Below, piece after piece: positions 37,650 through 46,217 of a stretch of DNA of 64,000 nt (position 1 is its first letter; every line of letters begins with the position of its first letter). Where the stretch lies: the NCBI GenBank assembly GCA_965603205.1, contig CBFDCC010000005.1, positions 196,318 to 260,317 on the forward strand, read 5' to 3'. Source of the DNA: Temperatibacter sp965603205 (GTDB lineage: Bacteria > Pseudomonadota > Alphaproteobacteria > Sphingomonadales > Kordiimonadaceae). Below the pieces are notes generated by a model, which saw only the letters and a program-made list of their open reading frames with translations, was not told where the DNA came from and made no database searches. The translations under genes were made by a program, and so were the position numbers.

Positions 37650-38673
37650 AACTTGGCTTTAGCTTACGTATAATTTTCACACTTAAATGTTTTGCGAGCA
37701 TTAACGGTGGCATACGCAGTAAATGCGCCCTGATCTCTAATATCAATTCAGCTATATAGGACCGAGACTGTGCCTTCGCGCGCAAAGCCATCGCAGTGCT
37801 CACCAACCAGTTTGGTGACGGTAAATCATTAGATAACAATGCTGCTCTATCATCTTGCCAGAAGGTAGACAAGGCCCAGCAGGCATAGGTGAGCGCCGGT
37901 AAAACACCAAGTGTAATTGCACGATCTTTTAAACTGCTAATTTCAACATCCGTTAATTCAGAAAATAGATCGAATAACTCTAATAAGCTCCTGATTGGGT
38001 TATTAAAATTACCATCCAAAAACATATGACATGCACTATGTAAAAACATATCTTCAGAACATAAAATGTGAAGAGTGCTACCATCTATAGATACTGACTT
38101 ATCTAGTAATTCATCACTTGAGGGGTGATATTTTGCAGTACGGGGTAATATCATATGATGCACATCTAATAATGTATTACGGTGTTTATGATGTAAAGGA
38201 GGTAGCTCATGCATGTGACGTCGATAATACATTTGATCATATAGATTATCGGTCTTAACCTCAAAGGACCAGCCTGCCGCAAGTAGTGACTTTTCAATTA
38301 TTTTAAGATCATCCTCAGACACTAAAATATCGATATCACTGACACGCCTTGCCATGCCAGCTTGTTTATCAGCCAACACATATGCAGCCCCTTTAAGCAG
38401 CAAAATCTTAACGCCTAAATGCATAAGAGCGCGTTCAATACGTTCGCTCTCATAACGCAGCATTCGCTCATCTCTATCTGTCATTGGCATAATATCGGCT
38501 GCTATATCTGCTAATATAAGCTCGCGCGGCAATAGTGCAGGATTAGCAAGTATAAAGCGTTGCAGAACGAATTCCCGTTGTGCCCAGGTGATAAAGTCAA
38601 CAAAATCACTGTCAGTGGGCATGATAGTATCTAATCCAACCAACAGCCTGAGTTTTCTATTAAGAGATAACAT
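37636..38673 (-). CDS. Nucleotidyltransferase family protein (HPr-rel-A module)
   Basis: 345 residues. The catalytic core near residues 105-140 has LLLKGAAYVL and the metal-binding pair in RRVSDIDILVSEDD, matching the PF14907-type nucleotidyltransferases. Downstream are the histidine-rich HKHRNTLLDVHHMI and a largely helical C-terminal half. Overlaps the HprK-like gene by 14 bases and is last in the four-gene operon. The family is common beside exosortase/PEP-CTERM loci and HprK-related kinases. The acceptor is unknown; by family it could transfer a nucleotide to a protein or small molecule. Confidence 0.8.
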   Translation of the reverse strand: MLSLNRKLRLLVGLDTIMPTDSDFVDFITWAQREFVLQRFILANPALLPRELILADIAADIMPMTDRDERMLRYESERIERALMHLGVKILLLKGAAYVLADKQAGMARRVSDIDILVSEDDLKIIEKSLLAAGWSFEVKTDNLYDQMYYRRHMHELPPLHHKHRNTLLDVHHMILPRTAKYHPSSDELLDKSVSIDGSTLHILCSEDMFLHSACHMFLDGNFNNPIRSLLELFDLFSELTDVEISSLKDRAITLGVLPALTYACWALSTFWQDDRAALLSNDLPSPNWLVSTAMALRAKAQSRSYIAELILEIRAHLLRMPPLMLAKHLSVKIIRKLKPSFKKQ

Positions 38674-39613
38674 CTGCTACCTCCCCAACAGGTCCGAAAC
38701 CAAGACTTTCCATTATATCTAAGCTCTGTTGTAGCGAGCCATATTTTATTTCATAGGTCTTAGCACCCTGAACTAATGTCATTAATGCTTTATACCCATT
38801 CTCGCCAAGGTGATGATAATTGGTCGAGCTGGGAATCAGTCGCATTGCGGCTTCTGCTGGTGTTAACTCTTTAATATATTTATCACGTCGCCCTGCCTCG
38901 AATGTTGGTAATATAATCACTTTGCAATGTGATGTTTCGTCATAACGGGCAATATCATCAGGCCGCACTCGTCTATAAGCGATATTTCCTTTTGGTGTCT
39001 CCCTAAGGGTTTTACTCATCCAATCAACGCCTGCAAGCTCGCTGACAATGGGAATAGACTCATTCTTCAGGGATACAGGGCGCGGAAACGACCGCAACGC
39101 GCCATCATTGGCATTCACCATACCAAACTCATCAGAGTGCAAACGGTAACCCCACTGCATCATACCAGCCGCTAGTGTGCTTTTGCCCCCACCCGAGGCA
39201 GCAGAGATAAGCACCCCCCCTTGTGGGCCACTAACGACGGCCGCATGGAGCAACATAACGCGCATTAATCCAAGTGCGGCGAATAAATTCATACCCATTT
39301 CGAGCGCAAGAGCTGACATACTCAATGGCAACGGAATAACGGGGATTTGCGTTGGTGTTATGGGGGCGACTTGTGGCCTAATCCACTGCCTAATGAAATT
39401 AGGTGCTCTTAGCAATAGATCGAAATGACTTAAACCATGCTCATTTGAGACTGGATAGTCACGATATTGATCTTCAAGAAAAGGTAATAAATAGCGCTGG
39501 TTACCTTTAATGTTATAGATACACTGCCCACAATCCAAACGCAGACCATCATTCTTTAAGCCTTTACTCAATATCCTAGTTGGTACATCACGTAATCGCT
39601 GCCAACCGTTCAT
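38660..39613 (-). CDS. HprK-related kinase A
   Basis: 317 residues. A P-loop, ISAASGGGKSTLAAGM, lies near residue 135, followed by RLHSDEFGMV, as in the HPr kinase/phosphatase fold. The N-terminal 100 residues differ from canonical HprK. The match is to the HPr-rel-A type (TIGR04352). No HPr gene is nearby, so the target is probably another protein; the first gene of the operon is a candidate. Starts by ATGA overlap with the PqqD-like gene. Confidence 0.82.
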   Translation of the reverse strand: MNGWQRLRDVPTRILSKGLKNDGLRLDCGQCIYNIKGNQRYLLPFLEDQYRDYPVSNEHGLSHFDLLLRAPNFIRQWIRPQVAPITPTQIPVIPLPLSMSALALEMGMNLFAALGLMRVMLLHAAVVSGPQGGVLISAASGGGKSTLAAGMMQWGYRLHSDEFGMVNANDGALRSFPRPVSLKNESIPIVSELAGVDWMSKTLRETPKGNIAYRRVRPDDIARYDETSHCKVIILPTFEAGRRDKYIKELTPAEAAMRLIPSSTNYHHLGENGYKALMTLVQGAKTYEIKYGSLQQSLDIMESLGFGPVGEVADVIS

Positions 39614-39936
39614 GATATCATCTTCTTTGAGATCAGACCTGCTTCATCAAGGCTGTTTAATGTATTGCGAATAAGCGCCCCGTCACATTCATCTTCACTC
39701 AGATCGAAATACTCGCGCATATGTGCACACAACTGATTGAAATTCATTGATTTTAAGCACAGTTGTTGCAACATAGCATAGGTGAAAAAGTTAAGAATAT
39801 GCGTTTCGCCAGAACGTTTAGCGTAAACTATATGCGCATCATCATCAAAAGAAGTTACTATAAAGTCATTGCTACCTGCTGACCAAACGTCTGCTTTATG
39901 AGCTGGGCCAGCCGCAAAGTGGAAAATATCATCCAT
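39610..39936 (-). CDS. PqqD-like protein of the HPr-rel-A module
   Basis: 108 residues. A short winged-helix-like PqqD domain with the pattern HILNFFTYAMLQQLCL, and a C-terminal LNSLDEAGLISKK that is typical of PqqD-like proteins. PqqD proteins chaperone precursor peptides to modifying enzymes. It overlaps the HprK-like gene by four bases and lies 18 bases after the exported-protein gene, so it most likely handles that product. Confidence 0.78.
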   Translation of the reverse strand: MDDIFHFAAGPAHKADVWSAGSNDFIVTSFDDDAHIVYAKRSGETHILNFFTYAMLQQLCLKSMNFNQLCAHMREYFDLSEDECDGALIRNTLNSLDEAGLISKKMIS

Positions 39937-39954
39937 GACATTCGGTCACTTAGA

Positions 39955-40692
39955 TTAATTATTAGTTTGGATAAAGTTTAACACTGACACCAAGCAAGAC
40001 ACACCCGGGAAACCCTCAGCGCTTTCATTTTGAATGGCATATTGCGTAGCCAATGAAACATATAGACCATCATTACCCTCTAGGCTCCAATTGCCATTCA
40101 CATCGACAACGTCACCAACAGGAAAAGGAGAGCTATTGCTCATCTCATATACTTTGAAGAGGCATGAAATATCTTCGTTTTTGTCTTTGTTGCCTTTATT
40201 ATCATTATCGCCGCCTTGGCCATTGCCATCGTTATTACTATTGCCTGGGGTATTATTTCCATCCCCTTCATCGACCTCTTCAAACCAAGGTGTTTCTCTA
40301 TTAGGGTCTGCTGCACAGCTATTTTGATCATCATTGTCACCAGCTGGATCAACAGTATCATCACCCCAACCACAATCCTTGTCCTCATCAACTGCACATT
40401 CACCATCAGGGCGGAATTGCTCGTCAACGGCACCAGCAGGGAATTCAAAGCTAGAATCTTCCTTTAGGTCATCAACAACCTTTTGCGTTAGTTCCTTATT
40501 ACTATTCCAGTTCATATCACCGACCCAAGCAGCACCATCGGAATCGACGAGAATGACCCAATCACTGGGAATATCGATAGTACACTGTAATGCAGAAACG
40601 ACAGCCGACTGAGCCGATGCACGCAATGTGAACATCATAGGCATGCCCACGGCGCCTAATTGCAGTAATTTTCTACGGTTATTATCCATCAT
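39955..40692 (-). CDS. Exported Tat-signal protein, Asp/Asn/Gly-rich, candidate substrate
   Basis: 245 residues (ATG at 40692 or 40689). The N-terminus has a twin-arginine pair at residues 6-7 in NNRRKLLQLG, a hydrophobic stretch and an ASA-QS cleavage site. Six cysteines (37, 99, 107, 126, 177, 233) suggest disulfides. Residues 100-173 are low-complexity Asp, Asn, Gly and Lys. Two flanking segments (40-90 and 178-245) look folded and have tryptophans. Family not recognised. First gene of the operon with the PqqD-like, kinase-like and nucleotidyltransferase genes, which makes it the likely modified target; that is inference. Confidence 0.7.
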   Translation of the reverse strand: MMDNNRRKLLQLGAVGMPMMFTLRASAQSAVVSALQCTIDIPSDWVILVDSDGAAWVGDMNWNSNKELTQKVVDDLKEDSSFEFPAGAVDEQFRPDGECAVDEDKDCGWGDDTVDPAGDNDDQNSCAADPNRETPWFEEVDEGDGNNTPGNSNNDGNGQGGDNDNKGNKDKNEDISCLFKVYEMSNSSPFPVGDVVDVNGNWSLEGNDGLYVSLATQYAIQNESAEGFPGVSCLVSVLNFIQTNN

Positions 40693-40825
40693 ATGCTTAG
40701 AACTTCACTAATCCCCATCAGTTAAACGACTATATTCACCTAAAAGTATAGATAGTTTCGCCCCAAAAATATACAGATTATTTTCAATGCGATCAAATTG
40801 ATGGCAAATTAACAATTAAATGTGA

Positions 40826-40843
40826 TAGTCATTTAACTGAAAT
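40826..40843 (+). promoter_or_regulatory. Possible Pho box upstream of phoR
   Basis: The 18-base stretch TAGTCATTTAACTGAAAT matches 13 of 18 positions of the E. coli Pho box consensus (two CTGTCA-like halves 11 bases apart). It lies about 50 bases before the phoR start. Autoregulation of phoRB is common; the match is moderate in an AT-rich region. Confidence 0.35.
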
Positions 40844-40895
40844 ATTTATAGCTTAAAGATATAATGATAAACAAAATAATTGACTTAAGGCGCAT

Positions 40896-42092
40896 ATGAC
40901 CCACAAACGACTATATTTCTATACTGCTATGTTATGGCTGATACTCGGCCTATTATGGTCCCTAAATATGATAGATATATGGGCCTTGAACATTATTGGC
41001 GGTCTTGGGACTTTAGTCGCCTTGCATCAGCATGCGGATTTCACAGGTAACGGCAGCTTATCTGTGCGCGCGCAGGCATTAAATAATATCCCAACCCCCA
41101 TGATAATCTTATCCAGTAATTTGCAGTGTAATTTTGCCAATAGTTATGCCGATCAAATATTTGGTCGCAATATAAATGGCGAGGATATATCCCATCATTT
41201 ACACCAAGGTGATATAATGGATGTTATTCGCATGGTGGTCTCAAACGGCGAAACCCATAAACGCACCCTGCGGTACACGGCCGCGGATGACCGACATTTT
41301 GATTTATCTGTTCTGCCCATTCCTGATACGGGTAACATCGGGGATGGTAAGGCCATTATCTTTTTTTATGAGGTTACACGACTTTTAAAAACTGAAGCTA
41401 TGCGTGTGGATTTTGTTGCCAACGCCAGTCATGAGCTTAGAACACCACTTTCCTCTATTCTTGGTTTCGTTGAGACATTACAAGGACCTGCAAAAGGTGA
41501 CGAGCAAGCCTCAACGAGATTTTTAGGTATCATTCAAAGCGAGGCTGAGCGTATGACACGCCTCGTCGATGACCTATTATCCCTATCTCACATCGAATTA
41601 GAGCGCCACGTCGAGCCTAATGCAGCCGTGCACATACTATCCTTGATCAATAGTGCTGTAGAGGCATTAATAGATAAGGCAAAAAAGCGCGGCATAGAAT
41701 TTAGCATTGAAATCAGCGATGATATGCCCACAGTGAATGCAGATAGCGACCAGATAACACAGGTTATGATGAATTTAATGTCTAATGCTGCAAAATATGC
41801 TGATAGTGATAGCACTGTCCATGTAGGGGCAGTGCAGTCTAAACTTGGGGGAAAAATACAATTATTTGTTCGCGATGAAGGACCTGGTATTGCTAGTGAG
41901 CATTTAGGACGTATGACCGAACGCTTTTACCGTGTTGATACTGCTAGATCGCGAAAAATGGGTGGCACGGGCCTTGGTCTCGCTATCGTTAAACACATCT
42001 TACTGCGCCACCGATCACAGTTAAAAATCGACAGTACAGTCGGCAAAGGGACTAAATTTTCATTCCTATTAGATCAATTTAAAAGCAAGTGA
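40896..42092 (+). CDS. phoR: Phosphate-regulon sensor histidine kinase
   Basis: 398 residues. Two short membrane helices (about residues 8-22 and 29-46) are followed by a PAS domain (about 60-160). The HisKA motif FVANASHELRTPLSS puts the phosphorylated histidine at residue 179. An HATPase domain (N box NLMSNAAKYA, DEGPGIA, GGTGLGLAIVKHI) ends the protein. The pairing with phoB and overall layout fit PhoR; no pst or phoU genes are visible. It phosphorylates PhoB when phosphate is scarce. Confidence 0.88.
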   Translation: MTHKRLYFYTAMLWLILGLLWSLNMIDIWALNIIGGLGTLVALHQHADFTGNGSLSVRAQALNNIPTPMIILSSNLQCNFANSYADQIFGRNINGEDISHHLHQGDIMDVIRMVVSNGETHKRTLRYTAADDRHFDLSVLPIPDTGNIGDGKAIIFFYEVTRLLKTEAMRVDFVANASHELRTPLSSILGFVETLQGPAKGDEQASTRFLGIIQSEAERMTRLVDDLLSLSHIELERHVEPNAAVHILSLINSAVEALIDKAKKRGIEFSIEISDDMPTVNADSDQITQVMMNLMSNAAKYADSDSTVHVGAVQSKLGGKIQLFVRDEGPGIASEHLGRMTERFYRVDTARSRKMGGTGLGLAIVKHILLRHRSQLKIDSTVGKGTKFSFLLDQFKSK

Positions 42093-42106
42093 CATATTAA
42101 TGTAAC
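42089..42106 (-). promoter_or_regulatory. Possible Pho box between phoR and phoB
   Basis: GTGACATATTAATGTAAC, read as the complementary strand, matches 13 of 18 positions of the Pho box. It overlaps the phoR stop and lies about 50 bases before phoB. It is similar in quality to the upstream site, so it may give phoB its own control; it could also be chance in AT-rich DNA. Confidence 0.3.
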
Positions 42107-42155
42107 AAACTGGGGCTAAACTAATCATAGTTCAAAGATATGATGAGGATGATAT

Positions 42156-42848
42156 ATGAATACCCGCGTTCTGGTAGTTGAAGATGATGAAAATATCGCA
42201 GAACTCATTCGCTATAACTTAGAAAGCAATGGGTATAACGTCGATCAAGAGTTTGACGGCGAAGATGCAATGATTGCCGCAACAGAGAATATTCCTGACA
42301 TTATCTTGCTTGACTGGATGCTGCCCAGCATCTCAGGCATTGAAATTTGCAGGCGCTTGCGCAGACATGCGAACACCAAAAATATCCCTATCATCATGTT
42401 GACAGCTCGCACTGAAGAAGCTGACCGTGTTCGCGGACTCGATACTGGTGCAGATGATTATTTAACCAAACCTTTTTCGCCTAAAGAGCTGATCGCCCGT
42501 ATAAAGGCAGTAATGCGACGTATCCGCCCTGCACTCGCGGCTGAAGAATTAGTATTCGAAGATATTAAAATGGATAATGCATCTCATAAAGTCACTAGAG
42601 GGGATAAGCATATCCGCCTTGGCCCTACGGAATATAAATTATTACGCCATTTTCTACAAAATATAGGCCGCGTCTATTCCCGCGAACAATTACTCGATAG
42701 AGTTTGGGGGCAGGACACAGAAGTAGAGCTTCGTACTGTTGATGTGCATATAAGAAGACTAAGAAAATCACTGGATGTTGATGGTCTAGCTGATTATATC
42801 CGTACTGTGCGCGCAGCGGGCTATTCTATGGATAAACTAACAAGCTAA
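42156..42848 (+). CDS. phoB: Phosphate-regulon response regulator
   Basis: 230 residues. Receiver domain with phosphorylated aspartate D53 in ILLDWMLPS, threonine in MLTAR and lysine in LTKPFSPKEL. The C-terminal winged-helix DNA-binding domain has RLGPTEYKLLRHFL and the recognition-helix region TVDVHIRRLRKSL. GAGGATG precedes the ATG. Paired with phoR; converges with the amidotransferase gene with four bases between stops. Confidence 0.92.
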   Translation: MNTRVLVVEDDENIAELIRYNLESNGYNVDQEFDGEDAMIAATENIPDIILLDWMLPSISGIEICRRLRRHANTKNIPIIMLTARTEEADRVRGLDTGADDYLTKPFSPKELIARIKAVMRRIRPALAAEELVFEDIKMDNASHKVTRGDKHIRLGPTEYKLLRHFLQNIGRVYSREQLLDRVWGQDTEVELRTVDVHIRRLRKSLDVDGLADYIRTVRAAGYSMDKLTS

Positions 42849-42852
42849 CCTT

Positions 42853-44745
42853 CTAATTTAACTGCATACTCTTTAGACTTCTATCTAGCATAATCAGCGA
42901 CCAAAGCGTTGTACTGTGATCACGAATGCCGCTCATGTGTTCACTAGACATAGCAGCTATTGCTGAACCATTAAACAGGCCCGTCTTTAGCAAGCTGTCA
43001 CTTGATGCCAGCGCCAGAGCTTCATCTCTTAGTTCATGCTTTAACCATTTTGAAATTGGCACGGTAAAGCCTTTTTTAGAGCGGTATAATAATTCATGGG
43101 GCAGAATAGACTTTAAGGCCTTTTTAAATACATTTTTGCTCTGACCTGATTTAATGCGCTGCCGCCACGGTATTTTGGCGGCCCACTCAACAAATAGATG
43201 ATCTAAAATAGGCACTCTGACCTCTAATGACTTAGCCATACTAGCACGATCAACCTTGGTTAACACACCACCCGCTAAAAAGGTTTTAAAATCTATATAT
43301 TGAATACGTGATAAAACATCATCTGCTGGTGCTTGCTCGTAAAGGGTAGCAAATAAGTCCTTTGTCCGATAGCCATCCAAAGCATCATCAAAAGCTGCGC
43401 TCCGCAGTTTTTTCAAATCGCGTTCTGCAGTTCGGGAGACTGAGTGACAATATGCCTCAGATTCCGTCATCGCTAGTGCTTCAAAGGTTGATTTAGCCCG
43501 TAAAAAACGCGGAAAAAAATCCAGCTTGGGATAGATTTTTCCAAGGGCACCAAAAATAACTTTTCGAAAGCCATGAGGTAATAATTTGCGTAAATTATGC
43601 TCTCTCATATGAAATAATTGACGACGATATCCTGCAAATAATTCATCCCCTCCGTCACCTGACAGGGCAACGGTTACATTTTCACGGGCTAAGGCACATA
43701 CTCGTAGAGTTGGTATGGCTGACACATCGGCAAATGGTTCATCAAATACATTTACCAGCGGATCAATCTCGTCAACGCTTATATGATCAATTAGTGCCGT
43801 ACGGTGATGAGTTTTAAACTGATTGGCCACTTTCTCTGCATACATAGTTTCATCATACTCTGGGTCACTAAACCCTATAGAGCAAGTCTCTACTGGCCTG
43901 TCTGACAGCCCCGCCATTACCGATACCACAGCACTGGAATCAACACCGCCAGACAAAAAGGCACCTAGAGGTACATCTGCAACCATACGAGTTTCAACAG
44001 CATCTCTTAATTGATCCATTAAAATTTCGCTATGATCATTACCATTATCGGGTGACGTAAAATCCAAATCCCAGTATCTTGTCAGAACAGGCTCAACCTG
44101 CCCCTGCTGCACTGTCATCATCATACCAGGGCTTAGTTTATATACGCCTTTAATTATAGAGCGTGGATCTGGCACATAACCTAGTGCCATATATTCCTCT
44201 ACTGCCTTAGGGCATAAATCACGAGAGCCGCCACCAAGTGCTAGGATGCCCTTTAATTCCGAGGCGAAAGCAAAAGTCTGATCGTCTAGGATAGTATAAT
44301 AAAGTGGTTTAATTCCCATCCTGTCCCGCGCTAGGAACATGATGTCGCGGACATCATCCCACAAAGCAAAGGCAAACATTCCGCGGAATTTATTCACACA
44401 ATCCTCACCCCACTCACGGTAGGCATAAAGGATAACCTCAGTATCTGAATGATTGGAAGCAAAGACATGGCCTTTAGCTTCTAGCTCCTTGCGTATTTCG
44501 GGTGCATTATAAATTTCGCCATTAAATGTAACGACGGCCTGTTTATCACCGCTCACCATAGGCTGAACGCCACCATCTATATCAATGACCGATAATCTGC
44601 GGTGACCAAGAGCATACCCTGCCCCTAGATGATATCCTTCGCCATCGGGGCCCCGATGCACCATAGCGTCACACATAGACTTAACCTGTGGCTGAGAAAT
44701 ATCCCTAGTCCCATCTAATGCCATCAATCCTGCTATGCCACACAT
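42853..44745 (-). CDS. AsnB-like amidotransferase, XrtA system type 1
   Basis: 630 residues. The glutaminase domain begins with the Cys2 nucleophile (MCGIAGLMA), followed by the asparagine-synthetase domain with the ATP pyrophosphatase motif LSGGVDSSAV near residue 260 and LSGDGGDELFAGY. It is the TIGR03108-type enzyme of exosortase A loci, presumed to aminate or amidate a polysaccharide building block rather than make free asparagine. Its start overlaps the xrtA stop by one base. Last gene of the EPS run. Confidence 0.88.
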   Translation of the reverse strand: MCGIAGLMALDGTRDISQPQVKSMCDAMVHRGPDGEGYHLGAGYALGHRRLSVIDIDGGVQPMVSGDKQAVVTFNGEIYNAPEIRKELEAKGHVFASNHSDTEVILYAYREWGEDCVNKFRGMFAFALWDDVRDIMFLARDRMGIKPLYYTILDDQTFAFASELKGILALGGGSRDLCPKAVEEYMALGYVPDPRSIIKGVYKLSPGMMMTVQQGQVEPVLTRYWDLDFTSPDNGNDHSEILMDQLRDAVETRMVADVPLGAFLSGGVDSSAVVSVMAGLSDRPVETCSIGFSDPEYDETMYAEKVANQFKTHHRTALIDHISVDEIDPLVNVFDEPFADVSAIPTLRVCALARENVTVALSGDGGDELFAGYRRQLFHMREHNLRKLLPHGFRKVIFGALGKIYPKLDFFPRFLRAKSTFEALAMTESEAYCHSVSRTAERDLKKLRSAAFDDALDGYRTKDLFATLYEQAPADDVLSRIQYIDFKTFLAGGVLTKVDRASMAKSLEVRVPILDHLFVEWAAKIPWRQRIKSGQSKNVFKKALKSILPHELLYRSKKGFTVPISKWLKHELRDEALALASSDSLLKTGLFNGSAIAAMSSEHMSGIRDHSTTLWSLIMLDRSLKSMQLN

Positions 44746-46217
44746 TATTTCGCCTCCGTAATTGTCTTGGCAATTATCATATCATTAAAAATTGTGCCTA
44801 ACATAGCGCGCGTTTTATCAATATTATGTATTACTAGCGCAGAAATATAGATAGCCCCTGCTGGCGCAGCCTCACCCTTTAACTTAGATAATGCCGCCGC
44901 AATCTTAAATGATGTATTTGACATTTGAGTCTCACCGTCCACCCACAATAGCCGCCATACAATCATGCGCACCCCTTTTTGCACATATAGCATCTCACGG
45001 ATTTTATAATCACCTACAGCTATAGTATCGGTTGTGGCTGGTAAGAATTTCCAATCTTGACCAGATAATGTTCTAGGATTAAGCGAAAGCTCACGACCTT
45101 GCACTTGATGATCAATTATAACCTTTACGACCTGAAATGTCTGCCCCGACCGCCTGTAACTATTGATGGATAGGCTATCGTACATCTTTAATGCAGGTTG
45201 CCACATAGGCTTATCAACTGAAAGAAGACGCCAACTAACACCCTCTTTTACTGTATAATCTATCTGACTGGGTTTGCATGTCGGTATGTAATTTAACCTA
45301 GACATCATTGTCTGGTCTATTGCCATGAATATGATCATAGAGAGCACAATCGCAAAAGCTGAGATAGTAAAGCTATATGGCTTTGCCGCAATTGAGTGCA
45401 CGTCACTATCTGCATAGCGATACGCTAGTAGAATGATGATTGTCAGCACTATCGACAGGAACACCCAGCCATAAATAAGATGATCGACTGTTTTAGCAAA
45501 TTCATAGCCTGAATATTCAGAGATTAGCAAAATAGACCATACACGAATGATGTTAGCAATAATGGCTACAGCCAACGCGGCAGCAACCATCATTAAACGG
45601 CGTTTTATGCCCTTAAAGTTTAACCACGCAAGCAGCAGGCCTAGTGTTAGGCTTGTCATCAAGAACTTAAGCCCTGCGCACGCCTCTGCCACTTCAAAAA
45701 TCCCCGATGTGAGATGTATCAACACACCATCTGTAGATACAGGAACGCCAACCGCGGCAAGGGCAGCCACACTACCCTTAGCCGTAATAACTTGAAGGTA
45801 TGGAATGAAGGACGATCCAAAGGGCACCATTAACAGTAGATAGCCGAGAGGAAATATTATAGGCGCTAAATAAGCCCCACCCAGAAACGTATAGATACTA
45901 CTGATAAAACCAAGCACCAATGCTAGATGTTGGAATAAGGCAATATCGGCGGCGCTGCCAGCAATATGCAAGGCGATTGCGACAACTAGACCAATTAAGC
46001 CCATCGCATCTGATCTAATCAAAGATACATCCAGATCACCTAACCGGTCATAAATTAGATAGATAGATATAAGCGGTACAATAAGCGCATAATTATATGC
46101 CTCAGAATGCCATAAAATATTCACTAGATGCGCTGCCACATCACGCCATAGATATAGACCACAAAGGGTCAATATGAACGCAAGCGCTAAATATGGTTTT
46201 TTGCCTATAATAGTCAT
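44745..46217 (-). CDS. xrtA: Exosortase A with EpsI-type C-terminal domain
   Basis: 490 residues. Eight membrane helices fill the first 280 residues. The catalytic residues are C180 in AEACAGLKFL, R225 in NIIRVWSIL and H246 in DHLIYGWVF. After the helices comes an EpsI-like periplasmic domain (about 300-480) with PRTLSGQDW-type motifs. Family role: cleavage and anchoring of PEP-CTERM proteins, tied to exopolysaccharide production. Overlaps the glycosyltransferase gene by four bases. Confidence 0.92.
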   Translation of the reverse strand: MTIIGKKPYLALAFILTLCGLYLWRDVAAHLVNILWHSEAYNYALIVPLISIYLIYDRLGDLDVSLIRSDAMGLIGLVVAIALHIAGSAADIALFQHLALVLGFISSIYTFLGGAYLAPIIFPLGYLLLMVPFGSSFIPYLQVITAKGSVAALAAVGVPVSTDGVLIHLTSGIFEVAEACAGLKFLMTSLTLGLLLAWLNFKGIKRRLMMVAAALAVAIIANIIRVWSILLISEYSGYEFAKTVDHLIYGWVFLSIVLTIIILLAYRYADSDVHSIAAKPYSFTISAFAIVLSMIIFMAIDQTMMSRLNYIPTCKPSQIDYTVKEGVSWRLLSVDKPMWQPALKMYDSLSINSYRRSGQTFQVVKVIIDHQVQGRELSLNPRTLSGQDWKFLPATTDTIAVGDYKIREMLYVQKGVRMIVWRLLWVDGETQMSNTSFKIAAALSKLKGEAAPAGAIYISALVIHNIDKTRAMLGTIFNDMIIAKTITEAK

